Shown here: positions 31,785 through 42,615 of the stretch, piece after piece
Position numbering within the stretch: the first letter of the stretch is position 1
Layout: every line of letters starts with the position of its first letter
Source of the DNA: Bostrychus sinensis
Taxonomy: Eukaryota > Chordata > Actinopteri > Gobiiformes > Eleotridae
DNA length: 64,000 bases
Assembly: GCA_020698575.1 (NCBI GenBank)
Contig: CM036241.1
Coordinates: forward strand, 37,803,855 to 37,867,854
Direction of reading: 5' to 3'
Position numbers and translations under genes: made by a program
The notes under the pieces: model-generated
Database searches by the model: none
What the model saw: only the letters and a program-made list of their open reading frames with translations
Told to the model about the DNA's origin: nothing

Positions 31785-32025
31785 CAAAATTGAAAACATG
31801 CACACAAATTCAGAAACACGCACACAAAATTGAAAACATGCACATGAATTCGGAAACACGCACAAAAATGTAAAAACATGCACACAAATTCAGAAATATG
31901 CACACAAATATGGAAATGCACACAAATTTGAAAACACGCAGACAAATTCTTGTGTGCGTTTTCAAATTTCTGTGCATGTTTCAGTTTTTGTTTGCATGTT
32001 ATTGATTATGTTGGCCCTTCAGGTC
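31785..32025. repeat. 18-20 bp tandem repeat with terminal inverted copies
   Basis: AAAACATGCACACAAATTC and GAAACACGCACACAAAATTG units repeat from about 31795 to 31940. The array then inverts: AAATTTGAAAACACGCA (31923-31940) faces TGCGTTTTCAAATTT (31955-31969). The outer CACCAACAAAATTGAAAAC (31780s) is mirrored by a decayed GTTTTTG..TTATGTTGG near 31985-32015. The whole tract can fold as one hairpin. Confidence 0.72.
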
Positions 32026-33565
32026 CACTGTACCATTCTAAACTATACAAAATACTGAACAAAAAATATAAACTAACCCACTTAAAATTATGCTAAAATA
32101 ATTAGAATTTTGGAAACAAAATATCCACATTTCCTGTAAATTGAATGCATCAACAAGCTGAAGAGTTTATAATGAATTTTACCAACAATTCAAGTGATTT
32201 CTCTCACATGAAAGTGGCCTGTGTTGGAAAAGTGGACCTTAATTCTTGTTTTTCTGGGACAGATCATCCTCCCCCTGTGCACCTGTTGGGATCTTAGTAG
32301 TGCAGAGAAGTCTGAAACCTAAAATATAATGCAAAATGAACAGCAGCATTTGCAACTTTACAAATTTTCGAAAAGTTTTCTCAATTATATTTTCCTGAAA
32401 CATAGTTTGGATGAAGCAACATGGCCAGAGTTTTGGAGAAACCAGAGCAGAAGTGAAAGGCAGCTCTAGATTGGAGTTTAATGAAAGTGAACTATTGTGT
32501 GTGCCCCCTCCCTCGCTGATCCGCCCCCTCCCTCGCCCTGATCCATCTCCCTCTGCAGCTCAGTCAAAAGCAGTGAAAAAGCCATTAAAAGAGTATTTGA
32601 GCTGTTCTTTGTGCCACTCTCTCACATGCTAATGCCCCGGTGGGTGTGTTCTGTTCACAGGGGCCGTGGGGAGGGGTCCGGGGGGGTCCGCATCAGTCAA
32701 TGAGCTCTGCAGCTCAGCCTAATTAATCTAAGAGCTGCCCACTTCAACCACAGAGAAGCCCCAAGCGGATCAGCGTGAACCTTTATCCAGAGGCACGCCC
32801 CGTCTTCAGCATGACTTCACCCCAAAGGAGAGCCCCTCCCGTGGGCACAGCGCTGGACTCACCGCCCCCCTCCCAGACCTCCATACATCCTCCACACATC
32901 CACACATCCACCCCCCCCCCAAACCTCCATACATCCACACCTTCACCCCAAAAGAGTGCCTCTCCCCTGCGTACAGCTCTGGACTCACCCCCCTGTACCT
33001 CCACACCTCCAGCCCATACACAGACACCTCCAGAGCTTTGTCCAAAACTTGATTGAGATCCAGTTACTGAGGATTGGACCAAAGCGTGGATAACAACAAC
33101 AACACACTTATTAATATTGAGAGTTTTTTGTGATCAAAAATAGACAAAAGGTAGTAATACAGACTCTGACATACAGACAGGAAGCAGTTGTATCGCCTGC
33201 AAATCAAATTAATTTAATGTCATAAAACATTTTAACTAGAGACAAAGTTTGGTTAAACCTGCTTTTTTCATATTTTATAATCTTGTCTCGTGTCTCATAT
33301 GTAAACACGTCAAAATCTCACAGAATATATCAAAACAATATTTTCCTCTCTCCACATTGTGCTGACAACATGCCCATGACACACTTTTAGGACCCCACCC
33401 ACCAGTTGAGAATGCAGGTGCTAAGTGATTAAAAAGAAAGCCTCTGGATATACTTTTGTACCTTATCTACTCTTTATAATTCTCAATAACTTTTCTGACA
33501 AAAATTCAGGAATTGTTATTTTTTTTCCACCCCAAATAATACCAGTTGCTCATTGATTTGGATTA
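32026..33565. other. Intergenic; C-rich repeat and possible non-coding island
   Basis: 32640-32800 is unique, GC-moderate and carries CCTAATTAATC and AGCGGATCAGCG; it could be conserved non-coding DNA. 32810-33035 has two related phrases, CACCCCAAAGGAGAGCC (32818) and CACCCCAAAAGAGTGCC (32944), 126 bp apart, around a C-run: a two-unit minisatellite that makes an artefactual Pro-rich frame. 33375-33418 is an hAT end fragment (CCCACCAGTTGAGAA). Confidence 0.45.
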
Positions 33566-34446
33566 GGTTTTTACGCTGGATGCCCTTCCTATTGCAACCA
33601 GCCACATACTGTGACAGAAGTAGGCAATGTGGGTGAAGGGTCTTGCTTAAAGGCCTTGATACACCAAGGCGACTCCCAGACTGCCACCGATAAGACGGAG
33701 CGACAGTTCGTCTCTTCTCGTCTCCTCTCGTTCCCTCCCGTTTCCTCACGTCGCATGACCTTTTTCCCTCTTCATACATTGAAGCGACAGCCGACCTAAA
33801 GACCGTGTCTTGCGCATGCGCGTGATGTAATTGCCCCCCCCCCCCAAAGGCAGATGGCGCTAGCCAGTGAACAAAGATCAACGGAAGTGACACAATGTTT
33901 GCGGAAGAAATATGCATGTAGCGCGCCTTGGTCTGCCACTGTTCTCAGCTTGTTTGAACATTTGAGAAACGTGATAATGGCCTGTTTGGACATTGTTTTG
34001 TGTGGATTAGGTGCCGCTGCTCTGTTACTTGAAGAAGATAACTTTCCGCACGGAATTGCGAAGAATGCAAAAATGGTGACAGTACGCTGCCACAGCGGTT
34101 TTCATCTCTCGTCACTCCGTCACTTCCGCTAAAATTCCCGTGAGCTGATTGGCGGCTGTAGTGCTAGGCCTATCAGAGCGCTTCGTGCCAAAGACCAAAG
34201 ACGCCGATTCAACAACAAGGCCAATCGGCAGGAAACTAGTCAGACGGCCTCTGTCCTGGAGCGATGAGGGCAGACGGCGCATACATATCAAAAGGACGGA
34301 AATGAGCGACGTGGAAGAACCGTAAAGACAGCTTCAGATGGGCGATCGTCGCCTTGGTGTATGGAGGCCTTAAGGACACAATAATGTGAGATTTGAACTG
34401 CTGACCCTCCAATTTGAATGCCTAACTCACTGTACCACTGTCAACC
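33566..34446 (-). mobile_element. tRNA-derived SINE split by a transposon
   Basis: Minus-strand order: a tRNA-like head (GACAGTGGTACAGTGAG at about 34440), B-box-like GTCAGCAGTTCAAATCTC, GTGTCCTTAAGCAAGACCC (joined across the insertion), and a tail GGAAGGGCATCCAGCGTAAA near 33570. Removing 33651-34373 restores a continuous SINE. Fragments of the same family lie at 46815-46872 and 47700-47815. Confidence 0.75.
33647..34373. mobile_element. TTAA-target transposon with GGCCT..ATACACCAAGGCGAC ends
   Basis: The element spans 33651-34369 (719 bp). The left end is AGGCCTTGATACACCAAGG; the right end, read inward, is GGCCTCCATACACCAAGG. TTAA occurs exactly at both junctions (33647-33650, 34370-34373), and the flanks rejoin into an uninterrupted SINE, which is strong proof of insertion. 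The body is CpG-rich with a G/C-run at 33834. It contains a 92-codon frame (33854-34132, MALASEQRSTEVTQCLRK...) of unknown nature. Superfamily is piggyBac or Kolobok by target site. Confidence 0.9.
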
Positions 34447-35086
34447 CAAATGCATACAAAATGAACCCCAAATATTTCTCCTAAAACTATAAAGATATAC
34501 TGTAGCATCAGAGGCATGGGGTTACTAGAAGCTCTCTGCAGAAAAGACATGCTATGATGTTGGTGTCCCACAAGGCGCAATCTTGGGACCAAAATGTTTT
34601 GCTTTGTATATAAAGTATGTAAGACATAGAGCCTAAAAGGGAGCACAACCATAGAATGCTTAAGTTTATCAAAGATAGAGATTTGTTGTTGCACTGCTTA
34701 CAGAGAACTAGAACACCAGGACATTCTTCTAGGACAGAACCAGGACATTTGAATTGTGGTTGAAAGAATAGCAACAGCTTTAAAATGCATGTTGTAGTGT
34801 AGAAATATGTAATGTAAAAGGCATGTGGCCAATAGGTGCGTGAGGTCTCATGTTATCAATTTCTTCAACAACTATGAGAAAATCTCTGTTCTGTGTTGTG
34901 GAATCCAGAGGGTTGGTGCTGTAACGTGAATGGAATTAATCATACTTGCAGCGTGTCACAGGTTATGTGTTATTTAGATTGTTCTGTGGAGAATTTAACA
35001 GACCTGTTGGTGGAAGTTACAAATGAGACAGCTTACATTAGTAAAGATGGATCAACACTAGTACAGCATTGACATCATTATACATG
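34447..35086. other. Intergenic, nothing recognised
   Basis: 34500-34760 has open frames on the minus strand without any domain. No repeat family recognised. Confidence 0.35.
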
Positions 35087-35387
35087 TACAGTTGCCACAA
35101 AAAGTATGTGAACCCTTTGGAATTACTTACATTTCAGCATGATTTGGTCATAAAATGTAATGTGACTTTCATCTAAGTCACAACAATAGACAAACTAATG
35201 CTGAAAAAAATTATTTTATTTCATTTCAATATTTATTTAAACATTTACAGTGCAGGATGGAAAAAGTATGTGGGCTAATGAGCTCTTCAAGAGCTAATTG
35301 GGTGTTAAGTGTCAGCCCACTTGGAGTGCAAAAACACACCCCAGTTTTGAGTTTGCCATTCTGAAGAAGCATTACTTGATGTGAACC

Positions 35388-36561
35388 ATGCCTCACACAA
35401 AAGAGCTCTCAGAAGACGTACGAGTAAGAATTGCTGACTTGCATAAAGCTGGAAATGGTTACAAAAGTATCTCTGAAAGCACTGATGTTCATGAGTGCAC
35501 GGTACGACAGATTGTCTCTAAATGGAGTTCAGCACTGCTACTACTCTCCCTAGGAGTGGTCGTCCTGTGAAAATGACTGCAAGAGCACAGCGCAGAATGC
35601 TCAATGAGGTGAAGAAGAATCCTAGAGTGTCAGCTAGACTTACAGAAATCTCTGGCACAAGCTGACATCTTTGTTGACAAATCTACAATAGGTAAAACAT
35701 TGAACAGGAATGGACTTCATGGTAGGACACCGCGGAGGAAGCCACAGCTGTAAAAAAAAAAACAACAACAAACAAACAAACAAACAAAAAAACAACAACA
35801 TTGCTGCATGTTTAAAGTTTGCAAAGACGCTCCTAGATGTTCCACAGTACTACTGGCAAAATATTCTGTGGACAGATGAAACCAAAGTTGAGTTGTTTGG
35901 AAGGAACACACAACGCTATGTGTGGAGAAAAAAAGGCACAGCACACCAACATCAAAACCTCATCCCCACTGTGAAGTATGGTGGAGGGAGCATCATTGTT
36001 ATCATCTACAGCAAAATGAATTCCCAAGTTTATCCAAACATTTTGCAGGAAAATCTAAGACCACCTGTCCACCAACTGAAGCTCAACAGAGGATGGGTGA
36101 TGCAACAGGACACTGACTCAAAACATAGAAGCAAATCAACAACAGAATGGCTTCAACAGAAAAACCTATCTCTTCACACTAGCTTTCAACCCTTCATAAC
36201 ATCTCTCCTGTTTCTTTTGTTTGTCATATGTTGTGTTTCTTGTAAAGCATCTTTGAGTTGTGTGAAAAGTGCTATATAAAATGTATGTATGTATTATTAT
36301 TATTATTATTATTATTATTAAGAAGACACACCTTCTGGAGTGGCCCAGTCAGAGTCCTGACCTCAACCAGATTGAGATGCTGTGGCATGTCCTCAAAAGA
36401 GCGATTCACACCAAACATCCCAAGAATATTGCTGAACTTAAGCAGTTTTGTAAAGAGGAATGGTCCAAAATTCCTCCTGAGAATTGTGCAGGTCTGATCT
36501 TCACCACAGAAAATGTTTGTTTGAAGTTATTGCTGCCAAAGGAGGATCAACCAGTTATTAA
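35388..36561 (+). pseudogene. Tc1-like transposase, inactivated
   Basis: The N-terminal helix-turn-helix domain is intact at first (MPHTKELSEDVRVRIADLHK, then [17 protein letters not shown]). A frameshift near 35525 shifts to ...[20 protein letters not shown]. An AAC/AAAC-rich expansion (35749-35802) and a LINE tail insertion (36161-36320) interrupt it further. The DDE catalytic residues are still recognisable: Asp in WTDET (codon 35875), Asp in QQDTDSKH (codon 36109) and Glu in NQIEMLWH (codon 36374). The family end VIAAKGGSTSY is reached at 36561. It cannot make a functional protein as it stands. Confidence 0.9.
36161..36320 (+). mobile_element. LINE 3' tail inserted in the Tc1 transposase
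   Basis: Starts as the last codons of a LINE ORF (TYLFTLAFNPS). It then has GTAAAGCATCTTTGAGTTGT, GAAAAGTGCTATATAAAATG and an (ATT)n tail (36293-36320). AGAA lies on both sides as a probable short target duplication. It is a severely 5'-truncated copy, younger than the Tc1 insertion. Confidence 0.78.
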
Positions 36562-36856
36562 ATCCAAAGGTTCACATACTTTTTACATCCTGCACTGTGA
36601 ATGTTTCCATAAATATTAAATAAACACATGAAATTGCTGTGATTTAGATGAAGATCAGATCACATTTTATGACCAAATCATGCAAAAATCCAAGTAATTC
36701 CAAAGGGTTCACATACTAACTGTATATTCAGTATACATATATTAGCAGTACTACAAAGGTTTATAGCTCTAAGTGATACTGACATATGTAAATGTGCTGT
36801 CAGAGAGAAGCTCCTGTAGTTTGCATTCGTTTGGCTCAGTTTTATGGCTGTAGCCA

Positions 36857-36870
36857 TAATAATAATAATG

Positions 36871-36934
<64 letters not shown>

Positions 36935-36992
36935 CAATAATAATAATAATAATAATAATAGTAATAATAATAATAAAAATAATAATAATAAT
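36857..36992. repeat. (AAT)n microsatellite, ~135 bp
   Basis: About 45 AAT triplets with a few substitutions (GAT, AAC, GTA, AAA). It accounts for poly-Asn, poly-Ile and poly-Tyr frames. Confidence 0.97.
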
Positions 36993-37259
36993 CTCCCATT
37001 TAAAAATAAAGAAAAGGTTTAAGGATTTCCATTAGGTAAAATCACTTTTAACTCAAGAGCTGAGTTCTGTCTCAGTGAAGTGAACTAGAACTGAGTTGAC
37101 CTTAAGCCATAAACTCTTACTCATGCAAACTACAGTCCATTTACATGAGCCAACACTAGTTCAGATACAGATGCTGAATGCAGCCATAAACCACTTTCTG
37201 TCAATGCTGATGTGCTTCTAATGCGTCTGTAAATCTGTAGATAGTGAGCCAGTGTTGAC

Positions 37260-37492
37260 CTAAAATGGTAAAGCTCCACTCCCAAACTGAAGTTCCAGGA
37301 ACTTTTGAATTCACCATAGGTCATCACCAGAGTTTCCAGTTCACCTGTACAGTGGGAGGAAGAGGAGAGAACCCACAGTAACACAGGGAGGACATGCACA
37401 CTCCACTCAGAGAGACCAGGAGTCCAATCCACAACCTCCTTACTGAGAGACAAGAGACAGGCTAACCACTCTGCCACCGTGCCCTCCAGTTA
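37260..37492 (-). mobile_element. tRNA-derived SINE (GCACGGTGGCAGAGTGG head)
   Basis: Minus strand: GGGCACGGTGGCAGAGTGG then TTAGCC form the A-box region. GGTTGTGGATTGGACTCC is B-box-like. Next are GAGTGGAGTGTGCATGTCC, CTGTGTTACTGTGGGTTC and GGTGAACTGGAAACTCTGG. It is a typical fish tRNA-SINE layout. The 115-codon frame across it is an artefact of the SINE. Confidence 0.82.
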
Positions 37493-37562
37493 ACTTACAT
37501 TTTTGCTTTATATTAACATGAGTTTAGATGGAAAAAAAGATCACATGGAAAATGTAATTATC

Positions 37563-37564
37563 AT

Positions 37565-37599
<35 letters not shown>

Positions 37600-37604
37600 T
37601 TTTA
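37563..37604. repeat. (TTTA)n microsatellite
   Basis: About ten TTTA units. Confidence 0.96.
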
Positions 37605-38637
37605 GAAGAGCACATGCCACAGACCTGAGCAACCTGAGTCTGAATTTAGCTTAGTTGATTTTCTCGTTCTCACCTTTAACTATCCACAGTCTAAAAATAA
37701 CAGTTTGTTTTCATATTTGTTTTAATATTTACTATTGGAACAAGCAGAACCACATTTGTCAGTGTTGGTTTATAGTATCAGGTAAACACCAGTTTAATAT
37801 TTACATAACCCACACCCATGTTATTTTTACATCAGCTTAGTAAGTGTCCTATTAGATCAACTTTTGAATTTGGAAGTTTTAATTTATGGCTTCAGTGCTA
37901 TAATACTGTATGTACTCTTATCAATATACAGTACTCCATCGAAGTTTAGAGCTGACGTTAATCTTGTAGCTTTGAGTCAGGTCAACTCTAGTTCAGTATT
38001 TCTATCATTCTTATGCAGTAGAATTAGACCAGAGTGGTTTACGGCTCTAGTTCACAGTTACTATCGTTGAACTCATACTGACCTATGGAAATGTCCTGTC
38101 CACACAACTCCTGTATTAGCATCAGTATACATATGTTTGCAGTACTTTATGGCTCTGGTTCTGTCATTATAATTCAACTTTGAATCAGGAGGCTTTATGG
38201 CTCCACATTAGTTCAGTATGTATACAAACAAGAAGTCTTCCAAATGACTTGTATTTGTAAAAGTGTATTCAAATTCATGAGTCAATTTCAAAAGTGGTAA
38301 TAGTTCAATAAGTTATGTACCAGGATTGATGTTTTCTGGTGTTTTATTGCAAGGATAAACTGACAGTAACAAGTGTCATGAGAGACTAAAATGACCCGTG
38401 ACCACCCAAATGAGTTTAGACCAATGAGGAGTGACACCAGGTCCATGTAAAAAAGTCCCTCAGCAGTATGTAGTTTAGCAGTAGTTCCAGTATTTCATTC
38501 TCACTTGAATTAAACTCATAGTAGACACACTCTGCATTAGTCTGGTGTATTTTATGGTTGTGGGATAGAGTAAAGCAGTACTTAAACCTTCCTTGTATAA
38601 AGGTTATAGCAGAAGAACTTTTCATTATTGCAGTCCT
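37605..38637. other. Intergenic, degenerate repeats related to the 72-bp array
   Basis: Phrases such as GCAGTACTTTATGGCTCTGG (38140), TTTATGGCTCCACATTAGTTC (38193) and AACTCATAGTAGACACACTC (38513) resemble parts of the 72-bp unit. This suggests an old, eroded array extending left, possibly to 36.74 kb (GCAGTACTACAAAGGTTTAT). Confidence 0.4.
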
Positions 38638-38880
38638 TTGTGGGTTAGCCTCAGTTCAGTAGTGTTTGTATTAAACTCATAGTAGAAGTACTCTGGTTAC
38701 TGCAGTACTCTTTGGCTTAGCCTCAGTTCAGTAGTACTTGTATTAAACGTATAGTAGTAGTTCTCTGGTTACTGCAGTACTCTTTGGCTTAGCCTCAGTT
38801 CAGTAGTACTTGTATTAAACTCGTAGTAGAAATACTTTTATTACTGCAGTACTCTTTGGGTCAGCCTCAGTTCAGCCTGG
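38638..38880. repeat. 72-bp minisatellite, about 3.3 units
   Basis: The unit starts TTTGGCTTAGCCTCAGTTC, continues AGTACTTGTATTAAAC and CTCTGGTTACTGCAGTAC. Starts fall at 38638, 38711, 38783 and 38855 (73, 72, 72 bp). The middle units are almost identical. Confidence 0.92.
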
Positions 38881-40109
38881 TCAGGTGCAACACACAAAGA
38901 CCACTGGCTTCAATAGGGAGTAATGAGTAACAGAGCTAAAGGCAGGGAGGGGAGGCGGGGCTTAGAGGGGGGTCTGAAGGAGGAGGCGGGGCTTATATGG
39001 GGCCCTGGGGGAGGGGGGGCGGGGGGGGGGGTCCGGGCTCTGAATTGGCCCCTTCACAATCACTTGAAAGGACGAGCCCTGGGTGTTCCCTACAAAGTGG
39101 AAATCAGTCTGCCTTTCAGAGCCGCTAATAAGCTTTTAACTATTTTACACTGCGCGCCGGAGCCCCCCCCTCCGAACCCCCCCACAGGGTCCTGGACCTC
39201 AGCCCGGGCCCTCGGGTCTGTGTGGCCCCCCAGCATGCTCTAATGTCTGATTTATGCTGCTGTTCACGCTCCGATCTGCCCCACTCAAAAGAACTTGGGG
39301 ACTATTGTTCAACACAACGGGCCCATTCTGCAGGAGGACTTTGGGACGATGCTAAAGATTCTATAAAGATCTGCTAATACACAAGTAAATATATACTACT
39401 ACTAGAACTACAAACACTAATATCTACCAGTAAAACCACTTGAGAACCAATCATGTTCTACAGATCTACAATACTGCTGAAAATCTGCTGATAGGAACAG
39501 TCTTGTAACAACTACTGCTGCTGTTAACGTAAAATATAAACAGCAACATTCACAAAGTATAGTGCTATCCCAAGACTGGATGGAGACCCAAAAGTGGGTG
39601 GTAAAGAATTCCTTTGGGTCAGTTAAAAAATGTAAACATTTATGGTGGTCCATGTGCATGATGAATCAGACAATAAAGTCAATAAAGATAACTGAAATTA
39701 AGAAAATTGGGCTAAATATAACAAACAGCCCTTAACCTGAAAAACCTGAATCAAACCTGGGCTTCTACATACACTTGAAACCCTTTATTGTGGAAAAAAA
39801 ATGTTACATACAATATTTTCATTCCTTGCATCACTTTTGCAAGGAAGTAAAAAAAGTAAAAAAAGCAAAAGTAAAAAATAAATAAATAATTTTTTTTTTT
39901 TAAATTGCATTTTAGAATGTGAAATACCTTTAATGATCCTCAAGGGGATATTCTTTAGTGACAGACCTACAACAATCCTGACCAAAAACTGAAAGATATT
40001 ATAAATAATAAATCAGATTTATATCTGATAGACCTTGGGAAAAATTAACTAGTAATTACAAAATATGACAAAAAAATAGCAATGCAACAAACTGCACATT
40101 TACATTTAA
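38881..40109. other. Intergenic; GC-rich island 38935-39260
   Basis: 38935-39040 is G-rich (AGGCGGGGCTT twice, then G-runs) and 39150-39240 is C-rich. Between them 39050-39140 is a balanced unique stretch with GCTAATAAGCTTTTAAC, a candidate conserved element. A 106-codon frame across it is Gly/Pro-rich and not supported. The rest is AT-rich with T- and A-runs. Confidence 0.4.
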
Positions 40110-40150
40110 AACAACAACAACAACAACAACAACAACAAACAAACAAAAAA
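40110..40150. repeat. (AAC)n microsatellite
   Basis: Ten AAC triplets followed by AAAC units. Confidence 0.95.
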
Positions 40151-41884
40151 TAAAAAATAAAAAAGTTGTCTATGTTGCTGTCTGACGACTACCAACTCTC
40201 ACTGCTTTTTCTGCCATTATGTCATTTACAGAAAGGTATTCACAATCAGTTCACAATAGCAACAGGTAGGGCACACACACACACACAAAAACAGGCAAAA
40301 AAAAAACAACAAACATTTGCAAGTGTAATAATATACATATATAAATTACAGGCATTACGCTGGCATTTCGGTTGGCGTGGTTTAGCGACTCAGACTTATG
40401 TAGCATAATGCTACTTTGATTAAATATGAGATTATTTGTCAAACAGGTTAAGGTTCGAATTAGTAAAGGGTTAGTTTATTTTATGTGATTAGTACTCTAC
40501 ACAAGTAAGTGGCAGTACAATCCATTTTCCCTCTTATACTGTGCCGATAACCATAATAAACTACGCATAACCTTAATCCGTTACCAAATAAACTCTAAAT
40601 TTATATTTTTTTATTTGTTTATGGCAACACGAGTTTGGAACCCTTGGCTGCTGGACAGCAGAATAGCTTTCAGACGACACCAGTATAGCTACTGCACATG
40701 TCAACTGGTGGGGCAGGCAAAATAGCAATGAGAGCTGGTAGCCATTGGGTGGTCCTATAGACACTGCCCAGAAAACAAACAAACAAACAAACAAAAAAAC
40801 AAACATTCACACCGAGTTCCTGTGAATCCACCACATTAACTTACAGATAAAAACACTGGCTGGAGCGGCCAATATGGGCAGTTGACTCCAGTTAGAGAAT
40901 CAGTAGACTGAATGTATGTTCAGAATGTTTATTGCAGCTGAACTTGACAGTAGCTTTCATTGAGTTCTTACATCATTACATCAGACTGCAACAGAAGAAT
41001 AGAAGAATAATGCAAGAAGAATAATGCCACAAAAATACATCACTTTCCCACTTAAACAATAATTTCATAGAACTCTCGTTACAACTGTATCTCTGAAATA
41101 CGCCGCTACTGCAATCACAGAGCTAACAATAGAGCTAGCATAAACATCAGGCAGACCAGAGAACAATAATACACTTATTACACTTGTGAAACGATACTAA
41201 CAAGCACAACTACTAATATTACTAAACAGGGAGCAACACAACTGATTTAAGGTAAGTTTAGCAACATCCTATGAATAATTACTCACTTTTATCTCTCATT
41301 CACGCTCACCAAAGATGGCTCTGAAAACAGTGTGCCTACTAATATGCAACAATTAACAAGGCACAGATTGAAACACGGAACCTAATATTATACTTCGGGG
41401 TTGTAGGTAATGTGATCAATGTAATATAATTTAATCATGTCAGTGAGCTGAGCGCAGAACTTTGTCACAAGTTTACCTCTAAACTGATTTACTCCAGCCA
41501 GTTCCACAGAGTTCAGATCCCTCTAACCCCAGAGAATGCAGACTCTAGTCAGACCCGGTCGGACCCAGGTCAGTCGTGTGTAGAGAGCAGATTTATCGGT
41601 GTTTGTTGCAGTGAAACCACATTTCACCAGAGCTGTGGACGTTTCCATGGAGACACTTTACTGCCCCGAAATTAGCTCAGAGTTGATGGTCAAAGGTCAC
41701 CGTTGGGAGCTCCACAGTTCAGAATATAAAGGGATGCACCAGGGCAAGCATATTTAAATGCTTACTATTGGGAGTTTTACACCATTTTCTAGCCCATGAC
41801 ACACTTTAGGGACCGCATCCACCAGTTGAGAATCTCTGGATTACATTTTTTTTAAATGTATGATGTGAGGAAACTAATTACCTA
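40151..41884. other. Intergenic, nothing recognised apart from an hAT end
   Basis: No exon or repeat family recognised across 40.15-41.75 kb. 41790-41842 has GACACACTTTAGGGACC and CCACCAGTTGAGAATC, an hAT end fragment matching 18.72 and 33.39 kb. Confidence 0.35.
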
Positions 41885-42345
41885 TTGGTTCTCAAACTGT
41901 GGTAGAGGTCCCACTGATGGAGGCGTTTGCAGTTCATGTCCTGATTTGGTTTATTATAGGCCTGATCCATTTAAGGCCATGTAAGTTCTTGTTTAGTCCT
42001 AGTTTAGCACTGGTTTAGCCCTGGTTTAGCCCTGGTTTAGCCCTGGTTTAGCCCTGGTTTAGCCCTGGTTTAGCCGTAGTTCAGACCTGGTTTAGCACTA
42101 GTTTAGACAAGGTTTAGACCTGGATTAGTCCTGGTTTAGTCCTGGTTTAGCCCTGGTTTAGCCCTGGTTTAGCCCTGGTTTAGCCGTAGTTCAGACCTGG
42201 TTTAGCACTAGTTTAGACAAGGTTTAGACCTGGATTAGTCCTGGTTTAGTCCTAGTTTAGGCCTGGTTTAGACCTGGTTTAGTCCTGGATTTGCCCTATT
42301 TTAGCCCTAGTTTAAATCTGGTTTAGACCTAATTTTGTTCTGATT
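41885..42345 (-). repeat. hAT-like end plus long 11-bp minisatellite (~33 units)
   Basis: 41887-41925 reads GGTTCTCAAACTGTGG then GGTCCCACTGATGG, the same terminal sequence as at 22.82 kb. From 41985 to 42345 the unit CTGGTTTAGCC or CTGGTTTAGTC repeats every 11 bp. A higher-order repeat is present: TAGCCGTAGTTCAGACCTGG starts at 42071 and 42181, exactly 110 bp (ten units) apart, followed by matching variants. Confidence 0.9.
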
Positions 42346-42529
42346 AAGGTTAATATGAATCTGTTAAAGATGGTTCTTAATGTGTAAAGTTGTAGAATCA
42401 CTTCTCTAACTTTATTTATACCCAGGTGTGTTATTATGTGTGTAGTGTTACGTAAAATGCATAATAGGTTAAGCTGTGTGTGTTGGGCATAGTACTTAGT
42501 AAACAGTTTTAGCTATAGTAACGAGCACC

Positions 42530-42610
<81 letters not shown>
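42530..42610. repeat. (TA)n microsatellite
   Basis: About 40 uninterrupted TA units. Confidence 0.97.

Positions 42611-42615
<5 letters not shown>

Larger units (their letters stand above)
35087..36724 (+). mobile_element. Tc1-like transposon, complete ends, broken transposase
   Basis: The element spans 35089-36722 with TA duplicated on each side. Inverted repeats exceed 100 bp: both begin CAGTT and share AGTATGTGAACCCTTTGG, AATTACTT and GATTTGGTCATAAAATGT. A second inner copy of the AAAGTATGTG motif lies at 35260, and TTCACATACTTTTTACATCC mirrors it at 36571. The length (1634 bp) is close to that of Tc1 elements plus the later insertions. Confidence 0.93.

Noticed and set aside
33854..34132. 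A 92-codon frame as a host gene
   Set aside because: It lies wholly inside a transposon with exact TTAA junctions. If real it belongs to that element.
38923..39243. A 106-codon Gly/Pro-rich frame in the GC-rich island
   Set aside because: Its composition follows G- and C-runs and no domain is seen. A non-coding island is more likely.
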